Assembly (NCBI GenBank): GCA_026702845.1
Contig: JADCLS010000006.1
Coordinates: forward strand, 62,001-126,000
DNA: 64,000 nt
Direction of reading: 5' to 3'
Source: Candidatus Heimdallarchaeota archaeon
GTDB taxonomy: Archaea; Asgardarchaeota; Heimdallarchaeia; Heimdallarchaeales; Kariarchaeaceae
Positions 44,446 to 54,441 of this stretch are shown piece after piece; position 1 is the first letter of the stretch; every line of letters starts with the position of its first letter. The notes under the pieces were generated by a model. It did no database searches and was not told the origin of the DNA. It saw only the letters and a list, made by a program, of their open reading frames with translations. Position numbers and translations under genes: made by a program.

Positions 44446-46803
44446 ATGAGAATTGATCTTGAAGAGAAAACACTCTCCATTTCAGTACGAGAATTGGCAT
44501 ACTTCCATACAACCACTGCTGATTCTAACTTCATCTCATCTCGTTTACGTACAAAGCTAGGTCAATTAACACATAAACACTATCAGCAACAGGTGGGTAC
44601 AAAAGGATCAAAGGAACAGTATATCAATTTTACCATCAAACTAGATTCATGGAATGTTCAGATAAAGGGATTTTGTGATGTGGTTTATGATACAGGTGAG
44701 TGGCTCATTATTGAAGAAATAAAATCAGTTATACAGCCTTTATCCAAGTATGAACTCAATCAATCTCATGAGCAACAATTACAGCTATATGCACATTATT
44801 TCAATAAAATTGAGAAACGTCAGAATATTGAAGGATATCTTGTGCTCATTGATCCACAATATAATGAGATGAAAATTAAGCTTCATCTCGTTGATCAAAC
44901 AGAATTTCTTCAAAACCGTCTCCAAACCATCATTACTACTGCAGAACAGCAGGAAGTATTGAAGCAGGTGAGAAAAAAACGGGCTAAATCAATCAAATTT
45001 CCTTATGATCATTTTCGAACATACCAAGAGGAAATCATCACTAAAATCAGCCAAGAACTGAAATCCGGCAGTAGATATCTGCTTTCTGCGCCCCCAGGAA
45101 TAGGTAAAACTCTTGCATCCTTACTCCCTCTTTTGAAATATACCATAGAGAATGATATGCGTCTCTTCATCACCACCTCCAAAACTACGCAGCAGGAAAT
45201 GTACCGGAAAACAATTCAAGATATATTAGCAATCGGTGATTTTAATGCCATTATTCTAAGTGCTAAACGCAAAATTTGTCATACTGATACTCACAACTGT
45301 GAGCAGAGCATATGCCCATATCTAGATAGATATCTTGAGATGGATCCTCAATTCATAATTCAAGACATACTTGAACATCCCCTCATAGATCACAAGATTA
45401 TTGAAGAATACGCATCATCGCATGAAATCTGTCCATTTGAGTTATCTCTTGATGTATCCATGTCCTGTGATGTAATCATTGGAGATTATAATTATGTGTT
45501 TGATCCAATGGTGACATTACAGAGGTATTTTTTCAATGATTATAGTGATTCCCTAATCATCGTCGATGAAGCGCATAATCTACCGAATAGAGCCAATGAA
45601 TATTACACCGAGGAGATAAGTGCAAGCGAGGTTCAACATATTGTCAATTTCATCAATAAAAGTGATCTTCCAACCTCTTTACAAATAAAAGGTAGAGAAT
45701 TACTTCTTCAATTTAAACGTCATATAATTTCACTACGAGATCAAATTTCTGATCTTGAACATACCGATACTTGTGAAGTCGAATTTGACATAGCTAAATT
45801 GACCTCAATACAGGAAAATTTCGATAATTTTACTATAGAATACATAAATCATCAGATCAGCAGCAATTTTCTCAAAGCTGATGAGAAACTACCTAAGGAT
45901 ACACTTATTTATTTTTCTGACAAGTTGAAATGGTTTAGTTCATTAGTTATAGAGAGTACTGAAAAGGAATTTTCCCAGATATTCAATGTTGATCATTCTT
46001 CCATGAAGGTACTATGCAAATCTAGTGCTAAAAAATTGGCATCAAGATTCAGTGGGTTCCATGCAGTTGTGGTACAATCTGCCACTATCACCCCATTTGA
46101 GTATTTTCTAAATATTCTGGGTTTACCACAGTCTACAATGAAGCTCGAGTATCCCAGTCCCTTTCCAAAAGAGAATCAACTATATCTCATTAATCCCTCC
46201 ATCTCCACTCAATATAATTTGCGTGAGAATTATATTGGAGATATAGCTCAATTTATTAAGAATACTATTTCTGTCAAACCAGGAAATTATCTTGTTTTCT
46301 TTCCTTCATTTACTTATCTCCAGAAGGTCAATGAGGAACTCGAGAATTACAACCTTCACACTTTGGTTCAGGAAAGTAATATGGGAGATAAGGCTAGAAA
46401 AAGGTATTTGAGAATTCTAAAAGAGGAAAAACAACCAACAATTCTTATGGCAGTCATGGGTGGAATATTTAGCGAGGGGGTTGATTATCCTGATGGTATG
46501 GCAATTGGTTCAATTATTATCGGACCAGGCCTACCAGCGTATTCCTATGAACAGGAGCTAAAAAAACAATATTTTGATTTAGAATTTGGTCAGGGATTCG
46601 ATTATGCGTATAGGAATCCAGGTATAGCAAAGGTAATCCAATCAGTAGGTAGAATATTCAGGAAGGAAACAGATAAAGGTGTTATAATACTTCTAGGAGT
46701 GCGATTTGCACAAGATTATTATCTCCAATCATTGCCTCAATATTGGGATATCAAAATCTCTCAAGACCCACTAGACATAATTATGAAATTCTGGTCTGAT
46801 TGA
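44446..46803 (+). CDS. XPD/DinG-like Fe-S helicase with N-terminal Cas4/RecB-type nuclease domain
   Basis: 785 residues. N-terminal PD-(D/E)XK domain (about 10-165): Asp78 in 'GFCDVV', Glu91-x-Lys93 in 'EEIKSV', and the Q-x3-Y helix (Gln111, Tyr115). The helicase begins near 185: Walker A 'APPGIGKT' (215-222), four cysteines placed as in XPD/Rad3 for a 4Fe-4S cluster (Cys278, 285, 290, 329), DEAH 374-377, 'VQSATI' and motif VI 'QSVGRIFR'. It should unwind DNA 5'-3' and cut it, in repair or resolution. Its last 33 bp overlap the convergent Nudix gene. The gap of 291 bp upstream holds the promoters of this gene and plsC. Confidence 0.92.
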   Translation: MRIDLEEKTLSISVRELAYFHTTTADSNFISSRLRTKLGQLTHKHYQQQVGTKGSKEQYINFTIKLDSWNVQIKGFCDVVYDTGEWLIIEEIKSVIQPLSKYELNQSHEQQLQLYAHYFNKIEKRQNIEGYLVLIDPQYNEMKIKLHLVDQTEFLQNRLQTIITTAEQQEVLKQVRKKRAKSIKFPYDHFRTYQEEIITKISQELKSGSRYLLSAPPGIGKTLASLLPLLKYTIENDMRLFITTSKTTQQEMYRKTIQDILAIGDFNAIILSAKRKICHTDTHNCEQSICPYLDRYLEMDPQFIIQDILEHPLIDHKIIEEYASSHEICPFELSLDVSMSCDVIIGDYNYVFDPMVTLQRYFFNDYSDSLIIVDEAHNLPNRANEYYTEEISASEVQHIVNFINKSDLPTSLQIKGRELLLQFKRHIISLRDQISDLEHTDTCEVEFDIAKLTSIQENFDNFTIEYINHQISSNFLKADEKLPKDTLIYFSDKLKWFSSLVIESTEKEFSQIFNVDHSSMKVLCKSSAKKLASRFSGFHAVVVQSATITPFEYFLNILGLPQSTMKLEYPSPFPKENQLYLINPSISTQYNLRENYIGDIAQFIKNTISVKPGNYLVFFPSFTYLQKVNEELENYNLHTLVQESNMGDKARKRYLRILKEEKQPTILMAVMGGIFSEGVDYPDGMAIGSIIIGPGLPAYSYEQELKKQYFDLEFGQGFDYAYRNPGIAKVIQSVGRIFRKETDKGVIILLGVRFAQDYYLQSLPQYWDIKISQDPLDIIMKFWSD

Positions 46804-47346
46804 TTGTATATAGGCCGAATATGCAGCCACAGTTGGCATATCCACAATGTCACCACACACCACTTTATCCCAGAATTTCCGGATGGGGATTGATACCAAC
46901 TGTATATCTTCTGATTCATCAAATTGAGTTTCAGCTTGACTAAAATCAGAGGCAACAAAAAGTTTCACTCGTTGTGTAGTCCAAGATACAGGATTAAACT
47001 CTCCTATTTCGATCATTTTTCCACCAATTAATCCAGTTTCTTCCTTTAATTCTCTAAGGGCTGCAGTGATAAATTCCTCACCAAGATTTAGTTTTCCTGC
47101 TGGAAATTCAAGACTAGGTCTTCTCCAAGCAGCACGATACTGCCAGATCATCTTGAAATTATTGTTTTCTACTGGGATAATAAGTACCCAATTATTTGCC
47201 TTTACAATCTGGTATTCGTGATCCTTTCCTGCATAGTGATGAATTTCCTTGAGTAGCTCAAATTTCTTCAAATCAAGTTCTATTTCGGTATGCACTAATG
47301 AACCTTGTTTTGGGGTAGATTTTTGTGTGAGATGCCAATCATCCAT
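46771..47346 (-). CDS. Nudix hydrolase (ADP-ribose pyrophosphatase-like)
   Basis: 191 residues. The Nudix box is complete: Gly in 'AGKLNLGEE', then 'AALRELKEETGL' with the metal-binding acids. 'WQYRAAWRRPSLEFPAGK' (the RxxxxxxxE-PAG pattern) is that of ADP-ribose pyrophosphatases. It likely hydrolyses ADP-ribose or a related nucleotide sugar. It follows the DHH gene by 41 bp on the same strand; the pair may act on nucleotide waste (inference). Confidence 0.9.
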   Translation of the reverse strand: MDDWHLTQKSTPKQGSLVHTEIELDLKKFELLKEIHHYAGKDHEYQIVKANNWVLIIPVENNNFKMIWQYRAAWRRPSLEFPAGKLNLGEEFITAALRELKEETGLIGGKMIEIGEFNPVSWTTQRVKLFVASDFSQAETQFDESEDIQLVSIPIRKFWDKVVCGDIVDMPTVAAYSAYIQSIRPEFHNYV

Positions 47347-47387
47347 ACAGTCCTTATGACTCGACCTTTTTGTGAATTTTGATGCAC

Positions 47388-48455
47388 TTATGATCTAAAA
47401 TCAGTTGTTGAATAGCTGAATCCTTTTTCTTCTGCCCAAGAAATTATTATCTTAAGAGAATTTTGGATATTATCCATAAATGCACCTGATGCTCCTGCAT
47501 GTCCACCACCATTTAATTTGATGGCAAGCTTATTAAGTAGAATCTTCTGATTCAGCTCTTCACTTAACCCTCTCTTTCGTCTGAGTGATAGTTTTACTCC
47601 ATTATCCTGTACAGCCATGGAAATGACTATTTTTGCACCAAGGGATTGTAAGGTGCGAGTAATAGTGAAATGATCTACACTGTCTGCTGTAAAAATAAAT
47701 ATAATCATATCTACATCCTGATTTATAGAATGGGCCATATCAACTGCTACTTTTCGTCCTTGCCTCATCTTGTTAATCCGGGGTAGAACTTTTTCCAATC
47801 CCTTAAATCCATATTTTGCTAAAAGATCATATAGCTTAAGTTGATCTTGTAAGGTTTGAGTTGTTCCCCAAGCATCATCAAGTAACCATATTCTTTTCTC
47901 TAGTTGTTTTCTCCCCTCTTCACCGGTAGTCTCAGATATGACCAATTCTGAGAGTGAATCAAATTGCTCATGGGGTGGTGAGGTAATGTACCCTGCTGTA
48001 TCGGTTGTACGTGTCATAATTGCAAGTTCAATAAGATGTTCGGGTAACTCACCAATAAAACCAGAAAGAAATAGCTGATATGATCCTGAATCTCCATCAA
48101 CATCGAATCTAATTTGATTAGCGTTTGGAGTACTATCCAAGGCGGAAAGGTGATGATCCACCCAGAATTGCATCGGATGGTTATTGAATGGTTTGAGATC
48201 AACAATTGCATACCAATATAGGTTGGCGAGAATATTCTCCACCAAAGGATCATTTAAGAAATTATAATCCAGAGGAATAATAATAGCTTCTGGCATCTGA
48301 TGATGAATCATCGCCCCTGCGACTCCTCCATCTGTACAAAAACCATGAACTGCAATCAGAGGTCGTTCACCTGAAGCATGTTTTTCGATATATGCACATA
48401 ATTCGTTGTAATATTCGACTTTTATTTTGTTTTGAGTCAGAAATTCTGTGAACAT
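47388..48455 (-). CDS. DHH/DHHA1-family phosphoesterase
   Basis: 355 residues. The DHH motif appears as 'FWVDHHLSAL', with an earlier metal site 'HGFCTDGGVAG' and a DHHA1 C-terminal motif 'LNGGGHAGASGAFM'. The fold is that of RecJ, nanoRNase and GGDEF-linked phosphodiesterases. The first site has Cys-Thr-Asp-Gly where many relatives have D-x-D-G, so one metal ligand differs. Substrates may be short oligonucleotides or cyclic dinucleotides; not decided. Confidence 0.85.
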   Translation of the reverse strand: MFTEFLTQNKIKVEYYNELCAYIEKHASGERPLIAVHGFCTDGGVAGAMIHHQMPEAIIIPLDYNFLNDPLVENILANLYWYAIVDLKPFNNHPMQFWVDHHLSALDSTPNANQIRFDVDGDSGSYQLFLSGFIGELPEHLIELAIMTRTTDTAGYITSPPHEQFDSLSELVISETTGEEGRKQLEKRIWLLDDAWGTTQTLQDQLKLYDLLAKYGFKGLEKVLPRINKMRQGRKVAVDMAHSINQDVDMIIFIFTADSVDHFTITRTLQSLGAKIVISMAVQDNGVKLSLRRKRGLSEELNQKILLNKLAIKLNGGGHAGASGAFMDNIQNSLKIIISWAEEKGFSYSTTDFRS

Positions 48456-48586
48456 CTCTAATTAGAGTTTAGTTTCTATATTATTAACTACATGGGATGT
48501 GGACAGATATAACGATAAATCTCGTATAACTATTCGTGTTTCTGAAGACCAAATAATTTTTATCATATTATGGTTATTATAGTAAT

Positions 48587-49975
48587 ATGGTAGTTCCGAT
48601 CAATGTCTATAATTCCATAGCTTCATCGAAATTTGAGGAAGCATTAGTAGACCTTGAAAGCCTATCAGATGACGATTATCTTGAGGGTATAATCTTACAA
48701 GCAGAAATACTAAAATCTCAAGGTAAATTTGGGGACTCGTTAGATCTATTAGAAAGTATAGAAGACCAACTAAAACAAAATGGTGATCAACGGCTTATAC
48801 TGGCTAATATTTGTATTAAGCTCTATAATTACGAATCTATGAAAGAGTTTTTTGAAATTGATATACTAGTGGAAGAAGGAGAAAAGACAATAAAAAATCT
48901 TCTTGTCAGGATTTTGAATGTGACTGATCCAGTATGTAAACAGACCATGTTTATCTGGATTGGAATGTATTACAATATTGTAGGCAATGCACGTTTAAAG
49001 AAAGGAAGGTTGAAAACAGCTCTTGACTACTATAGCAAGGCTATCGACTATAGGAAAAGAGTCGAGAATAAAATCTATGTGGCCAGTACATTAAATAATA
49101 TTGCGATTATATATCTTCTAATGGGAGAATATGTGACAGCTAAATCGTATTTTGCCAATGGATTGGATCTTGCTCAAGAATATAATGCTGGTATCCTCGG
49201 TGCGGTTATCACCCAGAATATCGGAATAGTATCTTATTTCACGGGAGAGACAGAAAATGCATTATCCTTCTTACATCAATCACTGGAATATCTGCTTGAA
49301 GAAACGGAATATAGTAGTTATTTATCAATGAATTATCTGTATCTCATTCTTACCTTCATAGATTTCAAAAGAAATGAAGAAGCTAATATATACTTTGAAA
49401 GGTTGAGAGATTTGGCAAATGAACATCCATACCGTGATGTCTTGCTTCACGAAAAACTTGCAAATGCCATGATCTTAAAATCCAAAGAACGATTTATTCA
49501 TCAAGCTCAAAGTCTTTCGATTCTCAAAGAGATAGTCAATGAGGAGATAATTGATATTACACTTACTCGCCTTGCCATGGTTAATCTCTGTGATATTCTC
49601 TTAACTGAGTACAAATTATTTGGTAATGAGGAAGCATATACTGAATTATATCAAATTGTTGGTACACTCTATCAACTAAGTCAGAAGTCTGAAAGTGTAA
49701 GCCTTATGATCGATGTCTTAATTTTTAGATCTAGATTTGCATTAATTCAAGGAGACTTTGACGAGGTTGATAAATTACTCATTGAAGCTGAAAACTTGGC
49801 TGTAATTAATGGTATTCCAAAATTGCGATCCAAGGTTAAAGAGGTCAAAGAAACCTTTTCGAACGAAATCAGCAGGGTAGAAATGCATCTAGATTCGGAT
49901 GACGCAGAAGTTCATCGCAAAAGAAAATCTGACCTCTTGAATTACTTATCAGATCTTGGGAGAGTAGTTTCTTGA
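48587..49975 (+). CDS. TPR repeat protein, paralogue 1 of 3
   Basis: 462 residues, all helical, no signal peptide or membrane segment. Two or three clear tetratricopeptide units lie at about 130-250 ('ALDYYSKAIDYRKRV', 'LNNIAIIYLLMGEY', 'NIGIVSYFTGETENAL'), with degenerate units on both sides. It begins 'VPINVYNSIASSKFEEAL', a start shared with the two downstream genes, and a common later segment 'RLAMVNLCDILL' appears in all. TPR proteins are scaffolds for protein-protein contact. I do not know its partner. Confidence 0.75.
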   Translation: MVVPINVYNSIASSKFEEALVDLESLSDDDYLEGIILQAEILKSQGKFGDSLDLLESIEDQLKQNGDQRLILANICIKLYNYESMKEFFEIDILVEEGEKTIKNLLVRILNVTDPVCKQTMFIWIGMYYNIVGNARLKKGRLKTALDYYSKAIDYRKRVENKIYVASTLNNIAIIYLLMGEYVTAKSYFANGLDLAQEYNAGILGAVITQNIGIVSYFTGETENALSFLHQSLEYLLEETEYSSYLSMNYLYLILTFIDFKRNEEANIYFERLRDLANEHPYRDVLLHEKLANAMILKSKERFIHQAQSLSILKEIVNEEIIDITLTRLAMVNLCDILLTEYKLFGNEEAYTELYQIVGTLYQLSQKSESVSLMIDVLIFRSRFALIQGDFDEVDKLLIEAENLAVINGIPKLRSKVKEVKETFSNEISRVEMHLDSDDAEVHRKRKSDLLNYLSDLGRVVS

Positions 49976-50052
49976 TCATTTATCAAAAATAATAAAATAA
50001 CTGGGCTCTTGGTAAGAAAAATGCTTAATAGGAAATTCCGTAAATGCTGATT

Positions 50053-51345
50053 ATGGTTTCTCTAGATATATATGATGCAATTATTAGTAATGAGCATGAA
50101 TATGTACTAGACCAACTGGAAAAAACTAATCTATGGGATTCTGAAGAGGGAAAATTAGTTAGAACATTCATTTATATCTTTCAAGAAGATTTCGAACGAG
50201 CCAAATACCTACTGGAAAACGTAGAATCTACTGAAAATTTTGTTGAGCTTGGGAAAATTGTACTGGAATTATATATTAACTTCCGTTTACGTAATCTAGA
50301 TTTGGAGGACTCAATGTATGTTAAAGGTCAAGAAATTATCCACTCTACAGATCAAATGGAAGATAAAATGGTGTTATGGGCAGGTTATTTTTACAATATT
50401 AAAGCCTTGATTCAAAGAAGTAAAGGTGAATTGCAATCTGCAGAGAAGAATTTCAATGAGAGTATAAAATATAGAAAGCTGATGGCAAATCCAATATATC
50501 ATGGGATGAGTTTGAATAATCTTGCATCATTATTTCTTGTTAAAGGAGAATACTTAACTGCAAAGAATTACCTAAAAGAATCAAATAGTATCGCAGATAC
50601 TGAGAATAATCATATCTTAAAAGAGATTATTCATTTAAACCTAGGAATAACCTCATATTATTTGGGAGAGCCAGATATTGCAATTAAGTATCTAAGATTG
50701 TCATTAGAGCAGTGTAAAAACAAACGAAACATGGCTGAAGCAAAACTCTATTTAGGTCTCTCGCATTTAGACCTGAATATGGCAGCAGAGGCAGAAGAAT
50801 TGCTGAGTTCTCTGAATAAAATGACAGAAGAAATACCATCGAAGGAGATCACACTCTATAACAAAATTGGGCAAGCATTACTTCTTAAATCAAAAAACCG
50901 ATTTTCCTTCAGAGCCAGCTCACAGAAGTTGCTGAAAGAAATTGTTGTAGCGAGTATAATTGATGTATCAATTACTCGGTTAGCAATGATTCATCTGGCT
51001 GATCTATATATTGAAGAATATGCAATATTTGCGCATGATGAACCATTAAAATCATTAGAAACTCTAATTAATTCATTATATGATGTTGCGAACCATCAAA
51101 ATTCCATACATTTGATGATTGAGGTGCTGATTTTTCAAGCTAAATTAGATTTAATTCAATCTAATATTTCAAAATATCAGGAGACACTGAATGAGGCGTT
51201 AGCCCTCAGTGAAAAATACAACTATCCTACACAAATAAGCAAAATTACGGAATTGATAGAAACTATAGATGAGACATCTTCAAAGGAGAAGCATGATTTG
51301 CTTGGGTATTTAGATGATCTATCCAGTGTAGTAAAGAAAGTATAG
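50053..51345 (+). CDS. TPR repeat protein, paralogue 2 of 3
   Basis: 430 residues from ATG 50053; an upstream ATG at 50044 adds three residues, but alignment with its neighbours ('VSLDIYDAIIS' against 'VPINVYNSIAS') favours the later one. TPR units at about 118-235 ('AEKNFNESIKYRKLM', 'LNNLASLFLVKGEY', 'NLGITSYYLGEPDIA'). The shared segment 'RLAMIHLADLYI' is present. It is 77 bp after paralogue 1 with its own A/T-rich upstream region (AAATGCTTAATAG). Confidence 0.75.
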   Translation: MVSLDIYDAIISNEHEYVLDQLEKTNLWDSEEGKLVRTFIYIFQEDFERAKYLLENVESTENFVELGKIVLELYINFRLRNLDLEDSMYVKGQEIIHSTDQMEDKMVLWAGYFYNIKALIQRSKGELQSAEKNFNESIKYRKLMANPIYHGMSLNNLASLFLVKGEYLTAKNYLKESNSIADTENNHILKEIIHLNLGITSYYLGEPDIAIKYLRLSLEQCKNKRNMAEAKLYLGLSHLDLNMAAEAEELLSSLNKMTEEIPSKEITLYNKIGQALLLKSKNRFSFRASSQKLLKEIVVASIIDVSITRLAMIHLADLYIEEYAIFAHDEPLKSLETLINSLYDVANHQNSIHLMIEVLIFQAKLDLIQSNISKYQETLNEALALSEKYNYPTQISKITELIETIDETSSKEKHDLLGYLDDLSSVVKKV

Positions 51346-51438
51346 GTATTATCATTTTTATCCAATATATCTTGAGATTCAACGAAATTTAATGAAAAAC
51401 AGGAAATGTTTAAGTTTTAAGTCAGTGTTATTAATCAT

Positions 51439-52809
51439 GTGATTCCCTCTCATGCATATAATCTTCTCATTCAAAGTAAATTTGAAGAGGGGGAACGATA
51501 TCTCAAACTGCTTGACTCGATACTCGAAGATGAAGACCATATAATTAGGTCTGAGTTTCTACTCAATGCAGGTAGAATAAATGAAGCTGAGTTTGAGATG
51601 AAGAAGATCAAGCAAGTTAGCGATCCAAGGCTTGAATTGGCATATTTAGTGATTAATATCCACCTGATGTTTGAATTAAAAAAATATAATCAGTTAGAAC
51701 TTCTGAAAGAAGCGGGATTCCAAGCAGTTGATACTTTATTCGCCATTCTATCAGAGGAGGAAAGAAATGAAGCTTGGGTTGAGAGCACTAAAGTCTGGAT
51801 TGGATTTTTTTATGATTATTTATCACAATACTACAGCATCATAGGTAATTTCAGTGCAGCATTTAGTTTTGGAGACTTAGGGTTAATAATTCGTGAGAAA
51901 TTAGATAATAAACTCCATAAAGCCATGTCATTAAATCATCTAGCCTCGATTCAGATGATGAGGGGAGATTACTCTGTTGCAGAACAATACTATGGATTGT
52001 CACTTGAGATAGTGAAGAAATATGATGTAAAACCAATTAGAGCAAGAATTCTGATAAATGTCGGGATTACAAAATATTTTGTTGGTAAAATCGATGATGC
52101 TTTTTATTATCTTACGGAAGGTTATAATTGCAGTATTGATAGATCAGATGCAATAATCGCTAGAGTACTCTTCTACATCAATCTTTGCTTGATTAGCATG
52201 AATCAAAATGATGAAGTTCAAGCAAATCATGAAAAGATGAAAACTTTTGATCTTTCTATTCCCCGTATACAATTATATTACGCAATGAGTCAAGCGATGT
52301 ATCATAAGAACCTAAAGGGTTTTTCTAACCGTTCTATAGCGATTTCAGAGCTAAAAGATATTGTGAATAATGAGATTATCGATATCAATATTTCCAGATT
52401 AGCGATGGTAAACCTCTCAGACTTGTTACTAGAGGAGTACAGTATCTATAGGAGCCTTGAGGCGTTAAATGAACTGAAATTTTTAATCAATACCATGTAT
52501 TCTATTGCCAGAAAACAAAATTCATCATTCCTTCTGCTGGAGGTCATCATTTTTCAGAGTCAACTAGCTCTAGCTAGTGGGGAGATTGAATTGATGGAAA
52601 GATTACTTGATGAAGCCGAGAATATGGCAATTTATAATGGGTTTGATAGGTTATTCTATAAAATAGAACGAATTAGAGAGATCGTATCATCAGAAAGTTC
52701 AACTTGGGAGTTGTTACTTAATGATAATAATATATCCAATAATATTAAAATTACAGAAGTCCTCCATTATTTAAAAGATATTGAGCCAATTATCGGTAAG
52801 AATGGGTAA
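51439..52809 (+). CDS. TPR repeat protein, paralogue 3 of 3
   Basis: 456 residues from a GTG start chosen by alignment ('IPSHAYNLLIQSKFEEG'). TPR units at about 140-250 ('LNHLASIQMMRGDY', 'NVGITKYFVGKIDDAF'). The shared segment 'RLAMVNLSDLLL' is present. It lies 93 bp after paralogue 2. The end 'LLNDNNISNNIKITEVLHYLKDIEPII' (quoted in part: 'VLHYLKDIEPII') parallels 'LLNYLSDLGRVV' and 'LLGYLDDLSSVV' of the other two, a conserved C-terminal helix that may be a binding site. Confidence 0.75.
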   Translation: MIPSHAYNLLIQSKFEEGERYLKLLDSILEDEDHIIRSEFLLNAGRINEAEFEMKKIKQVSDPRLELAYLVINIHLMFELKKYNQLELLKEAGFQAVDTLFAILSEEERNEAWVESTKVWIGFFYDYLSQYYSIIGNFSAAFSFGDLGLIIREKLDNKLHKAMSLNHLASIQMMRGDYSVAEQYYGLSLEIVKKYDVKPIRARILINVGITKYFVGKIDDAFYYLTEGYNCSIDRSDAIIARVLFYINLCLISMNQNDEVQANHEKMKTFDLSIPRIQLYYAMSQAMYHKNLKGFSNRSIAISELKDIVNNEIIDINISRLAMVNLSDLLLEEYSIYRSLEALNELKFLINTMYSIARKQNSSFLLLEVIIFQSQLALASGEIELMERLLDEAENMAIYNGFDRLFYKIERIREIVSSESSTWELLLNDNNISNNIKITEVLHYLKDIEPIIGKNG

Positions 52810-52976
52810 TATGATAAGGCGAGTCAAATTTTTATCCAAAACCCCAGGATTTCCCGAATTACATGCGAGTGAACAAAATTTATATACCATAATTGATACC
52901 TTTTACATCAGATTTACTCATTCAGCCGATTCTTCTATCAAAAAGTTTATTTTTGAGTTCACACTATTTTATCATA

Positions 52977-53016
52977 CAGACCGAGAACAGTTTTCAATTT
53001 TACGATTCTCGGTCTG
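52977..53016. terminator. 11-bp perfect hairpin between convergent TPR and transglutaminase genes
   Basis: CAGACCGAGAA (52977-52987) and TTCTCGGTCTG (53006-53016) pair perfectly around an 18-nt loop. It lies in the only wide gap between convergent genes in this window (269 bp) and is followed by a pyrimidine-rich run. A transcription-end or RNA-stability element is likely; archaeal terminators do not need hairpins, so the role is unproven. Confidence 0.4.
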
Positions 53017-53078
53017 TCTCCCTCCCCCATCTTATTTTATGAATTTCCAATGACAACTGTAGGTTTAATCATTTGTCC

Positions 53079-54377
53079 TTATTCAACCATTTCTACTTCC
53101 AAATTGAATTCGACCATGGGCTTTGGTCCAATTGACACATACTTGAATGCAGGAAGACTTTGATCCGTTTCTTGTCTCTGAAATTCTATATGCTGAATCG
53201 ACACACCAATTGGGATACCCCAAGTGGGATCACTCGGGATCCATCCATTGGGAGATAGGAATTCTAACCAAGCATGGCCCTCAGCAGTGTATCCATTTGA
53301 TGATGGAAGTATGATTTGCCCCTCAACCAACCTAGAAGGAATTCCTGCTAATCTATGTAGTGTAATGAGTAAATCAGCAAATTCAGAACAATCTCCGATT
53401 TTTTCATCAAATGCCTTTGCTGCTGAATATCGCACTCCATTTGCATTATACTCAATCCTTCTATTGGTGAATTCAAACAGAAACTTGTGAATAGTCCAAA
53501 TATCCTTATACTCTTCAGCAGCTTTTGCCACCTTCTGAATACCTTTGTGATTTGTACTCCAAAATTCACTACTCTTAAAATATTGTTTCCCCTTGAACAT
53601 ATCATAGGCTCTGCGAGAAGGATAATCAAATATTTGTTGATAAAAATCAATACTTTGAAAACTCACCATCCAACTGAAATTTATTAGTTTCTTCTCACCA
53701 ACATCACAAGGATTTTCTATAATAATTCTTTCATTCCCTTGATTATCTTTTTTAAGGATGTAATCGACAGTAGAAGTGGTAATAACCTTGTGTCTATTAC
53801 CATTTTGTGGACAATTTAATTCAAGTGATTGAATTCTACCTCCAGCACTACAATCCATGGATAAAGTCCCTCTTAGATACACCTTTGGGAGAGTTGCGCC
53901 TACCTCAATTCTAGCGGAACGTTTTGATGCAATATGTGATGTAATTTTACTGGTAACATTTTCCTCTGCCATCCAAAAATCATCATCAGGTTCTTTAATG
54001 ATATTTTTGAAACCAAGTATTTGATATGGCTTAACATTCATCGAAACTCTATATAAATCCAAAGCTGGCCACTCGATAATTGAAAGAGGTCCGAATTTAC
54101 TAATCTCTGGCTTGATCAATGCTTTGATGACAAACCCATATACTCCTTTACTTGCAGGAGTATCTCTTAGATTTACTTGAATTCGATTATTATCAAGTTT
54201 GAGTATTGATAATTTACCCGTTCTATCCCTTACAGATACTTTTTCTGTGGGGATTTGCATTTCGAAAGTAATTGATTGATCCTTTAATCCAGTAGAAGAT
54301 ATGTCAATTGCAATCCGTTTAATAAGCAAAAACGCATCTTTCGTTATTTTTATCTCATTATCGGATTTCATCTCCAT
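53079..54377 (-). CDS. Transglutaminase-like cysteine protease-fold protein
   Basis: 432 residues from ATG 54377. A longer frame to 54467 overlaps the upstream gene and adds residues that look like noise. The N-terminal ~270 residues are beta-rich. The transglutaminase core lies at about 300-400: catalytic Cys in 'IGDCSEFADLLITLHRLAGIPSR' (quoted in part: 'GDCSEFADLL'), His in 'EGHAWLEF' and Asp in 'SDPTWG'. In archaea and bacteria such domains cleave or crosslink peptides. No signal peptide, so it acts in the cytoplasm, unlike many relatives. Adjacent upstream gene encodes a prenyltransferase-barrel-like protein. Confidence 0.85.
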   Translation of the reverse strand: MEMKSDNEIKITKDAFLLIKRIAIDISSTGLKDQSITFEMQIPTEKVSVRDRTGKLSILKLDNNRIQVNLRDTPASKGVYGFVIKALIKPEISKFGPLSIIEWPALDLYRVSMNVKPYQILGFKNIIKEPDDDFWMAEENVTSKITSHIASKRSARIEVGATLPKVYLRGTLSMDCSAGGRIQSLELNCPQNGNRHKVITTSTVDYILKKDNQGNERIIIENPCDVGEKKLINFSWMVSFQSIDFYQQIFDYPSRRAYDMFKGKQYFKSSEFWSTNHKGIQKVAKAAEEYKDIWTIHKFLFEFTNRRIEYNANGVRYSAAKAFDEKIGDCSEFADLLITLHRLAGIPSRLVEGQIILPSSNGYTAEGHAWLEFLSPNGWIPSDPTWGIPIGVSIQHIEFQRQETDQSLPAFKYVSIGPKPMVEFNLEVEMVE

Positions 54378-54441
54378 ACTGACTAGGTAGTAAAATATCT
54401 TGATAATTATTTCCATTGGCTTTGAGTATATCGTTGTGATT

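Noticed and set aside
52781..53053. 90-codon frame overlapping the end of TPR paralogue 3
   Set aside because: It runs through the 11-bp hairpin, lacks a promoter or ribosome site and its product has no coherent composition.
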